This document shows positions 24,048 to 34,745 of a stretch of 64,000 nt of DNA, piece after piece. Each line of letters begins with the position of its first letter. The stretch's first letter is position 1. A program made the position numbers and the translations under genes. The DNA comes from Crotophaga sulcirostris (lineage: Eukaryota > Chordata > Aves > Cuculiformes > Crotophagidae), in assembly GCA_013397455.1 (NCBI GenBank), contig VYZB01000918.1, forward strand, positions 3,427 to 67,426, written 5' to 3'. The notes under the pieces are model-generated. The model was not told where the DNA came from. It did not search any database and saw only the letters and a program-made list of their open reading frames with translations.

Positions 24048-24318
24048 TGGGGAGGGGCTCTTTATTAGGGAATGCAGGGATAGGGTGAAGTGGAATAGTT
24101 TGAAGATGAAAGAGGGGAGATTGAGATGAGATCTTGGGAAGAAATGTTTTCCTGAGGGTGGGGAAGCCCTGGCACAGACTGCCCCATCCCTGGAGGTGTT
24201 TAAGGTTAGGTTTGATGGGGCTTGGAGCCCCCTGATCCAGTGGGAGGTGTTCCTACCCATGGAACTGGAAGGGCTTTAAGGGTCCCTGTCACACAAAGCA
24301 TTCTGTAATTCTTATTTT
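24048..24318 (+). mobile_element. CR1 LINE 3' fragment
   Basis: Sense copy with 'ggaggggctctttattaggg', 'ccctggaggtgtttaagg' and the end CATTCTGTAATTCTTA. A short internal segment is missing around 24178. Confidence 0.92.
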
Positions 24319-25534
24319 AACACCATCAAAAAAGACCTTCAAATCTGCAAAAACTTCCATGAATTGACTTTGGATTATTTCTTTACAAGTGTGACAAAGA
24401 ACTCTTCCTGGCCGGCTTGGATGAACATCACAATCAAGAATTGCATAGGGACACCCTTAACTGTGGTTTGTAATTGAAATCCAGAATCTACTCATGACAC
24501 GCAGGTATTTCTGTGTAATGGATGCCTTTGGAGTCATCCATCCAAGAGTTCATCTCATACTGTGTGGGTGGAATTTGTCTCATCTGGTAACAGTGCACAC
24601 CCAAGTTGTACATGCATGTCTACACCCTAGGAGGAGTCAACAGCACACGAGTGGATGAGCCATCTGAGAGAAGAACACAATGAGAAAGGAGTAACTGAAA
24701 ACAACGAGGGGTTGAGTAGCACTTTGTGCTTGAGGAAGTGTATTTCCAAGTTCTTAAAAAGTAATATTTATGTCTTAGTATGTCTATACTTCAAGCCAGA
24801 CAGCATGACTGCTGTTGATGTGAACACACTACACCCTGTTGCTGGAATGGCCACAAAACAAATCTGGGACCAGAAAATAAGTATTCATAGGGATAACACG
24901 AGACTCAGCACTGCGCCCTTGTGGCTCAACTGAGAGTGTGACTCAAGCTGAATAAATTGGAGTTACCTCAGGCACCTCTGGACGAGGTGCGTTTGTGCCT
25001 CTGAGCTGAAGTGTTGGCACACCCTCAACTTATCTTGAAAACTGTGGTGCCATTTCTAGATCAGAATTACTGGTGCAAATATGGGGCCTCCTGAGATAGC
25101 ATCACTGGCAAGCTAAAAATTTCTTTTTTGGGGAAAGGTGATTGCTTCTTTTTTATGAGATGACACCAAATTGTCCCCAGCTTCATTGGAAGCAAAGGGG
25201 TTCTGCAGTTTGCAACAATCTCCTTCTTGGAGGCTTTGTTTTTTTTAAGAATCTTCCTTATATATCAGAGCTGCTTGTGTAATTCTGATGATAATTCTGT
25301 GTAACAACAAATCTTTTGTCTGAAAGTAGTAGAATACAACCAGGTTAATCAGGCACAGAGTGCCATCTTAATGCAGTCTGCTATTAGAGTACTTCTAGGC
25401 TATACTCCCAGGTGCCCCAAAGACATGATTTTAGTATTTTCTTCAAAACAGTGTGCAAGGTCCAGCCAGCTCCTTGTGCACAGTGTCAACACAGGTATAA
25501 AGTGAGGGCAGAAGTAAAGAGGATGTATTAATTC

Positions 25535-25690
25535 TGTATCCCCATCCCTGAAGGTGTGGAAGGCCAGGTTGGATGGGGCTTTGAGCCCCCTGATCCAGTG
25601 GGAGGTGTCCCTGCCCATGGCAGAGGGCTGGAACTGGATGGGCTTTCAGGTCCCTTCCAACTCAAACCATTCCATGATTCTATGATTTAT
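25535..25690 (+). mobile_element. CR1 LINE 3' fragment
   Basis: Sense 3' piece from 'ccccatccctgaaggtgtgg' to the terminus CATTCCATGATTCTATGATT. It lies immediately beside an antisense CR1 ORF2 remnant. Confidence 0.92.
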
Positions 25691-25744
25691 TCCATCTGCT
25701 TTGTTCATCATCCCTGCCACATACTGCAGCTCTAATCGTAGAAT

Positions 25745-26245
25745 CACAGAGTGCATCTCACTGTCTACGTCATCAGTGAAAATATTAAACTGCACTGGTC
25801 TCAGTACAGACCCCTGAGGGACTCCACTTGTCACAAATCTCCATCTGGACATCAAGCCATTGACCACTACTCTCTGGACGTGACCATCCAACCAATTCTT
25901 TATCCACCAAACAGTCCACCCATCAAATCCATTTCTCTCCCATTTAGAGGGAAAGATGTTGTGGAGGACCATGTTAAAGGCTTCACAGAAGTCTAGATAG
26001 GTGACATCCATTGCTTTTCCCATGTCCACTGATGTGGTCACCCCATCATAGAAAGCCACTAGGTTGGTCAGGCAGGACCTGCCCTTGGTGAAGCCTTGTT
26101 GGCTGTCTCGAATCACTTCCCTGTCCTCCATGTGCATTAGCAGAGCTTCTAGGAAGATCTGTTCCATGATCTTCACAGGCACAGAGGTGACGCTGACAGG
26201 TTGGAAGGTCCCAGGTTCTCCCATCTTTATTCCAAGTGTAAATCC
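25745..26245 (-). mobile_element. CR1 ORF2 reverse-transcriptase remnant
   Basis: The minus strand encodes a recognisable CR1 ORF2 stretch: [47 protein letters not shown] and [10 protein letters not shown] are all typical of LINE reverse transcriptases. It stops before the catalytic xADD box, and CEAFNMV departs from the usual CKAFDxV, so it is a dead fragment. It is the only part of CR1 outside the 3' end that I see in this window. Confidence 0.9.
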
Positions 26246-26600
26246 TATAGTGCTCCCGCTCAATATCAGCAAGGATGTAGAGAATAAGATAAGAACACAA
26301 CGCATTGCCCAACTGAGGAGTGCTTGAAAAACACTGGCTACATGGAGCAACTGCGCAAATAACGTCATTTTCCAACATTTTTGCCACATTGGGAAATTCA
26401 GCAAAATGCTGCAGGAAGTGAAACTGCTCCAAACAGTTTGAGCAGGAAACAATAGGGTGTTGGAAGAAACTGATAATTGTCGGAAGATGAATAAAACAAT
26501 CACAGAAGCCTGGGGAGTGTCATACATTGTGGTGTTTTGTAACAAAATAAACCCGAAACACAAAGGATGTCTCACCCCCCCCAGGCAAGCCAGGAGGTGG

Positions 26601-26668
26601 TATATAAGGGCTTCTGGCTCAGAAGTCCTCAGATCACAGGTCCTTGCTTCTCCTCTTCATTGATCTGA
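26601..26668 (+). promoter_or_regulatory. Promoter and non-coding exon 1 of gene D
   Basis: TATATAAG at 26601-26608, then a pyrimidine-rich exon (TCCTTGCTTCTCCTCTTC) ending TGATCTGA at 26668 before GTAAGTCTG. The AT-rich element (CTGATAATTG, then AATAAAACAATCAC) is at 26470-26503, about 100-130 bp upstream. Confidence 0.87.
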
Positions 26669-27108
26669 GTAAGTCTGATCTCTTCATTACCTATTTTATC
26701 TTTAGATACATTGGGTATGTGTTATTTTCAACCAGTTCTGCACACAGTGTGAACTGAAGTGGTGTCAGTACATTGCTTTGCTTGAAGAGATTTTTCCTTG
26801 ATGTTCTTGCAAACAAGGCAGTTGCAGAGCTGTCCAAGCTGCAGTATGGCTTGGTCAGGACTGGTGCACCTTGGCACAGCTTCTCAGCAGTCTTGGGCAC
26901 GGCTTAGTGTGTGGAGAGCTTGGGAGAGGGCAGAGGACTGGGAGGAGGATGGAGGGCAGGGAAGGGGGAAGAGAATGAGAGAGAAAAAGCACCCAAGCCT
27001 CAGCAGAACAACTCCATATGGCACATCCTGAGCCCTCCCTGCTGCTGGCAAGGCAGAGCAGAGTGGTCTCCATGGGGTTGAGCAGTGGGTTGGCTCAGGC
27101 TCACTGGT

Positions 27109-27369
27109 CACAGTATCACAGTATTACAAGGTTGGAAAGGACCTCTGAGATCTAGTCCAACCTAATAACCCAACATGAACACCAACCCATCATCTAAACC
27201 ATGGCATTGAGTGCCTCATCCAATCTCCCCTTGAACACCTCCAGGGTTGGCGACTCCACCACCTCCCTGGGCAGTGCATTCCAATGGCTAATTACCCTTT
27301 CAGTGAAGAACTTTTTCCTAATATCAAGCCTAAACTTTCCCTGACGAAGCTTGAGTCCATGTCCTCCTC
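27109..27369 (-). mobile_element. CR1 in the intron of gene D, next to its splice acceptor
   Basis: Antisense CR1 of the 'gagtgcctcatccaatctcc' subfamily, starting at the CACAGTATCACAGTATTAC terminus. Similarity to the sense copy at 18383-18720 fades at about 27369, only 13 bp before the acceptor AG of gene D (27381-27382). Confidence 0.93.
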
Positions 27370-27403
27370 TGATGTGTTGCAGGTTCATCTCCCTACCTGA
27401 AGG

Positions 27404-27736
27404 ATGTCCTTCTCCAGCCAGCAGCTCAGCTCCCGCTGCTTCCCACCCTGCGAGGTGACCTGCCCGCAGCCCTTCGCCAACACCTGCAACCAGCCCTGCA
27501 TCACCTCCTGCGGGGACTCCCGTGCCATCGTCTACCCACCTCCCGTGGTCATCACCTTCCCGGGTCCCATCCTCAGCTCCTGCCCTCAGGAGAGCTACGT
27601 GGGCACCTCAGCCCCACTGGAGGTGGGCCGTCCCACGGGTCTGCAGGGCTCTCTCATCTACGGGGGCTCCTTGTCCTCTTCCTCCTCCTCCAGCCAGGTC
27701 TGGAGGCAGCGCTACGGTGGCTGTGGGCCATGCTAA
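27404..27736 (+). CDS. Gene D: beta-keratin with Ser-rich, Gly-poor tail
   Basis: A 110-residue corneous beta-protein, the shortest intact member here. The start [12 protein letters not shown] at 27404 follows a 21-nt leader after the acceptor TTGCAG (ends 27382). Residues 16-40 hold [17 protein letters not shown] and SCGDSR. Residues 44-62 hold [19 protein letters not shown]. In place of the long Gly-Tyr tail it has a short segment with one YGGS and a seven-Ser run (SSSSSSS, residues 91-97), then [10 protein letters not shown]. The protein should therefore contribute mostly the filament core with little Gly-rich matrix. It is divergent to C and tail-to-tail with E. Part of its acceptor region may come from a CR1. 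Confidence 0.95.
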   Translation: MSFSSQQLSSRCFPPCEVTCPQPFANTCNQPCITSCGDSRAIVYPPPVVITFPGPILSSCPQESYVGTSAPLEVGRPTGLQGSLIYGGSLSSSSSSSQVWRQRYGGCGPC

Positions 27737-28282
27737 GCATGGCAGAAGGTGTGGATGGCAGAAGAAACAGAGGGGAAATGACAACAAGACCTGGATGTGC
27801 AACTGAGATGAGAAGTGCGGCTCTCTGAAACAGTAGAACCTATGGGTTCTTCTCAGCACCCATGGAACTGCTTTTCTGCTTGCTTTTCTCATGCTCTGTT
27901 TTCTTTTAATGTCAGTTCTCTCAAAACATGTCTTTCCTATTCACAGAAGCCAAATTACTGATTATGCACAATCTGTTTCTCTCTGTTAAAACACTAAAGC
28001 TCCGGTATCATTGGAAACTGGTCCACTATGTCTTTAATTGTTTGGAACCATGCATCTTTTCCTTTGACAGCCTTTTATTTTGATACCTATCTGTCTAAAA
28101 GAAAGATCCATAGATGTCACCCTACACTATGATTTCTCCAGCCTATTTGAAATTTGAACAAAAAAAAGAAGAAAAATATGCTGCAAATAAATCAGTTTGA
28201 TGCGGAACTGACCTATTTAAAGCACTGAAGTCCATCTTGTGTTTTTCCTTTACTCTGCTTAAAATGTACACCTGTTGCTGCC

Positions 28283-28288
28283 AATAAA
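28283..28288 (+). other. Poly(A) signal of gene D
   Basis: AATAAA followed by TACTTATGATTGCATCC. It is the only member that uses AATAAA in the shared module. It implies a 3' UTR of about 550 nt, the longest of the set. Confidence 0.75.
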
Positions 28289-30161
28289 TACTTATGATTG
28301 CATCCAAATTAATGTGGTTGCTTTCTTCTCTGTTTTGGGGTAATGCAAACTTTGCAAGCCAATTGAATCAAACCATTCCTTTATCTTAGAGATCTGGAGA
28401 TGAGTGTTATGCTCTTACAGACAGTGTTTACAGAATGCCTATGGATTCATTCATCTGAAAACTGCTTACAACATGCTGAGTTTGCCTGTGTGCTTGATTT
28501 AATCTTTACAAGCAACCAGGTGTGAGAGAACTACCCAACCCTTAGATAAAATTTTTAAGACCGGTGTTGAGGTACTGAATAGCCACTCCAAAATATTCTA
28601 ATAGCTCATCCCTACTTCCCCTGCCTTTCCATGGGTTTTTACTGAAACCATTGTAAATCCATACACCATAAAGAAATAAAAAGGGAATATTAGATTGTAC
28701 TATGGTTCTATATAGCATAGAGAATTAAACAGATTATATTAGACAGTGAACAATAGCATAGGGAACCTCTCAGGGACATTCACAGGCAGAAAATTAGCTT
28801 GATGAAATCCTAATCTGAGATATAGGAAACCTGAATCTACTTCCCTACTCTGAACTTTCAAAGAGATGCTTTCTGAGATAATAAAATTGCTTCAGCTGTG
28901 ATCATAGATACCCAAGAGTGGCTATTTTTAGTTAGCTTAATTTCTTATTACTGTGAAAAGTAAAGGAACATCCTGGCAGAGTCCTGAAAAAAGAAAGTAG
29001 AAATTGGAAGCTAAAGAAGGTCAGCACAGCCACATTTCAAAAAGCAGCTTCAATGAAAAGGAGGCACAGACAATCCTCATTAAGTAGGGAGCAGTGATCC
29101 AGTAGTGCTCAGCTGGAAGCAGTAAACAATTTCTGAGAGGCAAATAGAGCAAGTAAGCAAGTAGCCCCTCAGCTGTTGCTCATTGTTATGTTAACCCTAT
29201 TTAAGTAGAGGATGCCAGAGAAGCCAGGTTTTTCTCTCAGCCTCTCACTGGAATTCTGTGACTGGGATGTTGTGTAGTAAACAAGGAGGACTGGATGCAA
29301 TGAAGATACAGACAGTAGGATGATACCTGTGCTGTTCACTATGGCAGGTGTGCTTAGCTGGCTGCTACTTTCTGGTAAGCATCCTACACTCTCTCATATC
29401 TGTATGTGTGTGTCTGGGCATGAAAACAATGGTAAGCCTCCCTTCCGTTCCCTGTGTTGTTTTCAGTCTCTAGTATCACAAGGTTGGAAAGGACCTCTGA
29501 GATCATCCAGTCCAACCTATAACCCAACACTAACACCAACCCATCATCTAAACCATGGCACTGAGTGCCTCATCCAATCTCCTCTTAAACACCTCCAGGG
29601 TTGGCAACTCCACCACCTCCCTGGGCAGCGCATTCCAATGGCCAATCACCCTTTCAGTGAAGAACTTTTTCCTAATATCAAGCATAAACTTTCCCCGATG
29701 AAGCTTGAGTCCATGTCCTCTAGTTCTGTCCCTGGTCACCTGAGAGAAGAGACCAACCCCTACCTGACTACAACCTCCTTTTAGGCAGTTGTAGAGAGCA
29801 ATGAGGTCACTCTTGAGCCTCCTCTTCTCCAGGCTAAACAGCCCCAGCTCCCTCAGTGGCTCCTCGTAGGGCTTGTGCTCCAAACCCTTCACCATCTTTG
29901 TTGCTCTCCTAATTTTCTGTCACTGCAAACTGGTGCAGTAAAAGGTCTAAAGCAGACATTCAGCATGGGGAAACTCATTGCTGAGCAGAGGACTCATGGT
30001 GGGTTTGGTTGGTTGAGATCTTCACTCCCTTCTCATTACAGTTCTTGACTAGGATGGAAGCACCAACACTCAGCATAGGAGAGTCTCTCCATTGTGTTAT
30101 TGCATAAAACCAGGCAGAAAGCAAACTCAGAATGCCAAAATTATGATGCAGCGTGACTTTT
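28289..30161. other. Spacer between the tails of genes D and E
   Basis: Apart from a CR1 at 29471-29915, there is no established gene. A TATTTAAG box (29198-29205) followed by an ATG at 29320 and a signal-peptide-like stretch ending in a splice donor at 29375 is discussed as a finding. Confidence 0.45.
29471..29915 (-). mobile_element. CR1 LINE 3' fragment
   Basis: Long antisense copy of the 'gagtgcctcatccaatctcc' subfamily, extending inward to 'ccctcagtggctcctcgtag' and 'accatctttgttgctctcc'. Confidence 0.95.
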
Positions 30162-30167
30162 TTTAAT
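30162..30167 (-). other. Poly(A) signal of gene E
   Basis: The minus strand reads ATTAAA then AAAAGTCACGCTGCATCA, a variant of the shared 3' module. Confidence 0.75.
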
Positions 30168-30597
30168 AGGTAATAGAGAGGAAAATTCACAAAAGCACAA
30201 CATGATCATACAGAAAATGAGGGATTTGAGGCTTTTACAAGTGAGCTTTCTTGTTTCAGGAAGTTCCATTTCAAGCAGAGTGTTCTTTTCTTCTTTCTCA
30301 GCTGAAGGTTTGACGATGCAGTTCAGTTTTCATCTGTTAGCACAGCTCTTGATTGACATCAGGCAGTGTCAGCTGGGGGAAATCACAGTGTACAAACTTT
30401 TCTGTTCTGCTTCTTGTACGATCTTATTAGGTTGAATGCAGAAGAGGTATTAATGCACTTGAAAATTTGGACCATGAGAAGAATAGAACACATTTACAAC
30501 TTAGGGAGGAGAAGTAAGTAAGCAGGTACAAGCACAAACATGATTTAAAGTGTTAGAAAGAATCAGCCTTTTCATGTCAGCATCTTAAAAACCCATC

Positions 30598-31017
30598 CTA
30601 ATCTTGAGTTTGGACCTTGCATTCGGTATCCTGTCTGCTCTTGTTGCAAGTATATTCCTGCTGGGTTTGGCAGGGCTCACACTTCCTAAAGTGATAACTA
30701 CTGAACCTCGGAGGGCAATAAGAGTAGGAGAACTTGCTTTCCTGTGCTCCCCCATAAGCAAAAGAACCTCTGTAGCCATAAGATCCCCCATAGCCAAGCG
30801 AGCTCCTGATGGCATATGGTGCTGAGGATCCCACTACGCTTTCCTGGGGGCAGGAGCTGAGAATTGGCCCAGGAAAAGTGATGACAACGGGAGGTGGGTA
30901 GACCACTGCCCTGGAGTCAGTGCATGATGTGACACAGGGCTCGTTCCAGGCATCAGCGATGGGCTGTGGGCAGGACACCTCGCAGGGTGTGGAGCACAGC
31001 TGCCTGTAGCAGGACAT
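30598..31017 (-). CDS. Gene E: beta-keratin with a stop-loss C-terminal extension
   Basis: A 139-residue corneous beta-protein. The start [12 protein letters not shown] at 31017 follows a 21-nt leader after GTTTCAG (exon 2 starts at 31038). Residues 12-39 hold [17 protein letters not shown] and SCTDSRAVV, and residues 40-58 hold [19 protein letters not shown]. The Gly-Tyr tail is short ([17 protein letters not shown], residues 74-90), followed by [10 protein letters not shown] and KCEPC at 112-116. Paralogues stop right here (GPC then TAA). In E the triplet after that Cys is CAA (30667-30669), so the frame continues for 23 residues ([10 protein letters not shown] and onward), adding two Cys and many charged or Gln residues, to a TAG at 30598. 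The core is intact, so I regard the gene as functional or only recently altered. Confidence 0.93.
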   Translation of the reverse strand: MSCYRQLCSTPCEVSCPQPIADAWNEPCVTSCTDSRAVVYPPPVVITFPGPILSSCPQESVVGSSAPYAIRSSLGYGGSYGYRGSFAYGGAQESKFSYSYCPPRFSSYHFRKCEPCQTQQEYTCNKSRQDTECKVQTQD

Positions 31018-31566
31018 TGTTCTGCACTGGAAGTAGGTCTGAAACACAGAAAGACAGAAGATTATTTGTAAAACAACTGAATAGTAGGTGAGAGAATTAT
31101 GTTCAGGCACTTGAGCGTATTTGATGAGGAAGCAACCCTCCTGAGTAGCTTCCTGAGCAGAGATGATGTGGCTTTATATTTCCTGTCTCTCTCTTCCACC
31201 TTTTAGCCACATTGCTTGAGATAACTTCTGCCTTTGCATTCTCTCAACTCTTCCTATGCATAATATGTCAGAACACATCCCAGAGGGCTACATCACAAGC
31301 AGTGTCTTTGGTTGGTTGTGTTCTCTTGTAAAGGAGCACAAACAATTATGTACTTCATGAGACCCACAGCCACCTTTTCTCAGTACTTAACCAGTAGAAC
31401 AGGATTTCTAGGAATAGCTGTTACACAGGGCTTCAAAACTGACCTTCACCTTCTACTAAAGCCAAGATAAGGCTACAGCTCATTTCTGTACTAGCTTTAG
31501 GAGCTAGAAGTCACAAACCCCTGAAACACTCAGCAAGGACTGCAGTATTCCCTGAAGAAGATGGTT

Positions 31567-31750
31567 GATCATAGAGTTATAGAATGGTTTGAGTCAGAAA
31601 GGACCATAAAACCCATCCAGTTCAAACCCCACTGCCATGGGCAGGGACATCTTCCACTGGACCATCTTTGTGGCCTCCTCTGGACTCACTCCAACAGATC
31701 CACGTCCTTGCTAAGGACTCCAGAACTGAACACAGGGCTCCAGGTGAGGG
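31567..31750 (-). mobile_element. CR1 fragment in the intron of gene E
   Basis: Antisense on the plus strand, hence sense to E: 'tcatagagttatagaatggt', 'ccatgggcagggacatcttc', then a jump to 'ctttgtggcctcctctggac', which shows a large internal deletion. Confidence 0.9.
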
Positions 31751-31902
31751 CTCATGAGAGCAGCCTCAAGCTCTCTTCAGGTTCAGTGAAGCTGCTGGTG
31801 CAGAGAAGCTTGTCCTGTTAGTGCCACAGCAGGCATTTAGATAGGATTCAGTTAGAGTTATTAAGAGTGCATTAAAAAGGAAAAAAATAATTAAAAACTT
31901 AC

Positions 31903-31966
31903 TTGACACCTAAAGGAGAAGTCAGGAGAAGCTGTTGGGGAGATGTGAGCAGCAAGTGCTTTTATA
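31903..31966 (-). promoter_or_regulatory. Promoter and non-coding exon 1 of gene E
   Basis: Minus-strand TATAAAA at 31960-31966, then exon 1 with CTTCTCCTGACTTCTCC ending GTGTCAA at 31903 before GTAAGTTT. The AT-rich element (CTAATAATTG, then GAGCAAAATGATTAC on the minus strand) is at 32051-32083, about 85-117 bp upstream. This is one of the clearest examples. Confidence 0.87.
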
Positions 31967-32657
31967 GTTTGGAGGATCTGAGACACCCTCTGCACATGAT
32001 CTTTGATCAGATTCAAACCAGGAGCAGTTACACGTAATGCCTCACAACATGTAATCATTTTGCTCACTGTTTGCAATTATTAGGCAATTCCCAGCTTCTC
32101 TTTACACTCTGCCACGTCATCCCTCTCTGAACTCTTGATCAGGTTCAGATTCATCAGCTTTCAGCATCTTTGAAACAACGCACAGGCTTTGCCCTTCTGC
32201 AGTAATGAGGGGGAACTGAGTCAAGTCAAAACCATCTGGTTGATAACTGTATAATATTCTATACATTTTATATTTTAAAATCCACTCAGAAATGGGGGAC
32301 AGACTGTAAATATTAAACTCCTCATACTAAACTCCTAAACTAAATATTAAACTTGCTCCAGATTGCAAGTCTACTTGTTTTGCCTACTTCACATCCCCAC
32401 TTCACCTGCTGAGTCAGGGTCTGATGTGCTGGCACCAACAGGCCAGCAAATCTGTGCAATTCAGTGTAAGGCAGAAAATGAGCATTTAGTTCAGGCATAG
32501 TAGAGATGCTGCTGACTTTAAATTGTATATGTTTCTTGTGTAGAACTTCTTACTCCAACACCAGAGTAATGGGCGATGTATGTTCTGAACAGAGGCTTTG
32601 CTCAGACTCTGCTAAGAGTTGCTGTTTATTCCCCTACTTTTATTTTTTTTTAATTGA

Positions 32658-33035
32658 ATTATAAAATGGTTTAAGTTGGAAGGGATCTTAAAGCCTATAC
32701 AATTCCAACCTCTCTGTGATGGGCAGGGACACCTTCCACTGGATCAGGGGGCTCCAAGCTCCATCCAACCTGGCCTTGAACACTTCCAAAGACGGGACAT
32801 CCACGACTTCTCTGGGAAACCTGGGCCTCCCCACCCTCACAGCAAAACATTTCTTCCTGAGACCTCATCTCCATCTCTCCTCTTTCAGCTCAAAACCATT
32901 CCCCTCACCCTATCCCTGCACTCCCTGATCAAGAGCCCCTCCCCAGCTTTCCTGGAGCCCCTTTCAGTACTGGGAGGCTACTCTAAGGTCCCCCCAGAGC
33001 CTTCTCTTCTCCAGGCTGAACAACCCCAACTCCAA
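32658..33035 (-). mobile_element. CR1 LINE 3' fragment
   Basis: Antisense copy: 'aattataaaatggtttaagt', 'gctccatccaacctggcctt', then 'catttcttcctgagacctc' and 'tccaggctgaacaacccc'. Confidence 0.93.
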
Positions 33036-34233
33036 ACACCTAATACCACTTAGAATGGAGAAGTACCTAAAAGTTAAACAATCATAAAAGAAGAGCTTGA
33101 TTCATTCCCGCCAAAAACCAACAAAGGGAGTGGACTGATACTGGGAAGAACCTGGTAATTGAAGTCTTTGACATGAAACAAATCATGAGATGTAACATTG
33201 TGTAACAATATGATGAAGCAGGGAACATCACAGTAATCAGGATAAGTCAGAAATTTTTTTGCATCATCAAAATGAGCAGAACATGCAAAAAATATCAGCT
33301 GGTAAAGCAACAGGTTCTCATGAGCAAGGTTGTTTTGTACACACAAGGAGTTTAAGAAAGAGAAAAATATTGCTCAATTGTCAAATATTTTCTGAACACT
33401 TCTCTTATAGGGTTGTTGCTAACTGAGCTAAAATGAAATTTATTCAATAGTTTTCCAAGTACTGAAAAGCAGATAGAAGAGGAGCTTTAATTAACAGTGT
33501 AGCCTACTAAAACCATGATTCTTATAAGAGTTTGACATGAGGCTTTTTCTTAATCCCAGTGCGTTCATCTTTTTCACTGGTGTAATAAAAATTTTTGAAG
33601 GAAACGTAGAAAAACAGCAAAGAACAAAACAAAAAGAGAATTAGACAAGGCAAGAAGCTAATGAAGATGTAGACTTTTTGGATCTTGAATGCTCTGTTTT
33701 GCTCTTGGTTTACTTCTGGCTTCATCCTGAATGAATTTCTTCCTCTCTTAAGTGGTTTTTGTGGACTTAATGGTGACAGATCACCTTCTGTGACCGAAGC
33801 ACCGAAGCCTGGTGCATGCAAAACGTGCCTGTTTCTGCAACTTCTCCTTGCCCTTTCTGTAAAATTGTTCCTTCCATGTTTATTTTATTTCTTCCAGATG
33901 GAGACAGGTTTTCTACTTTTCTTCTGGTCTGGGAGGGCAGGACCTGCTGCTGAACCTAAACGCCACCCAAATTCTAACTGTAACAAAGGGATAGGCACAC
34001 CTGTATTTTTCTTCCCAGCTCTTCCTTTGATTCAGAAACTGATGCGAACAAAACCACTTTGCTGCGATGTCTCAATTGTCTTTCCTGTAACAACCACCTA
34101 GACCACAGGGGTGTTGTGAAAATGCTGTCGTTTAAAGGGAGAGCTGCATTCCTAACCGTGTAGTCTCTGGCCAGGGGAAGCCACACCTGCCTGGCAGCCA
34201 ACATTGTGCAAGGCGCGGTACCGCAAGATTCTG

Positions 34234-34745
34234 CTCAGAACTCTTCCTAGTGGGATTTGCTCCATGACTGGTGTCCAAAAGACACAAACGTGCATCCCAC
34301 TTGCCTAGATTTTGCTACCCATCTTAATGACACGTATGCCCCAGGATAGCACCCTAAGGTGTCTGGGCCTGTGTTCTCCAGGGCTTTTAGGATATGGATG
34401 AACAATCCCCCATGAGATAGGTTGTAGAGGGAACAATAGGTTTGACAACCCTCTATTTGAGAAGATGCTGGAATTCTACCCCTGTATCTGAGAACACTTC
34501 CCAGTGGGACTTGCTCTGTGGTTGGTGTCCAAAAGACACAAACCTGCATCCCACTTGCCTATATTTTGCTACCCATCACAATGACACATACGCCTTGGGA
34601 AAAATGCCCTGGGCTGTTTAGACCCATTGACTTTTCCAGAACTTTTAGGAGATGGACAAGCATCACCCATGGGATAGAGGGAATAACAGGTCTGATAAAC
34701 CTGATCGAGAAGATGCTGGAGTTCTAACACTCTACCCATTATCTG
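34234..34745. repeat. Diverged tandem duplication of about 254 bp
   Basis: Copy 1 (34234-34487) and copy 2 (34488-34745) align end to end. Both carry TGGTGTCCAAAAGACACAAA, GCATCCCACTTGCCTA, TTTTGCTACCCATC and GAGAAGATGCTGGA in the same order, with scattered substitutions and small indels. The unit is not CR1 and I do not recognise it. Confidence 0.9.

Larger units (their letters stand above)
22201..26470. other. Divergent spacer between the promoters of C and D
   Basis: Holds several CR1 pieces, including a reverse-transcriptase remnant, listed separately. In 22201-23528 and 24319-25534 I see no gene, no keratin core and no structured RNA. Confidence 0.5.

Noticed and set aside
25646..26575. 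A 309-codon minus-strand frame as a host gene
   Set aside because: Its recognisable part is CR1 ORF2 reverse transcriptase. The rest is read-through into flanking DNA and a second CR1.
33685..34101. A 138-codon plus-strand frame in the E-F spacer, with a KPGAC string reminiscent of WAP domains
   Set aside because: The Cys spacing of a WAP domain is absent, and no signal peptide or splice context supports it.
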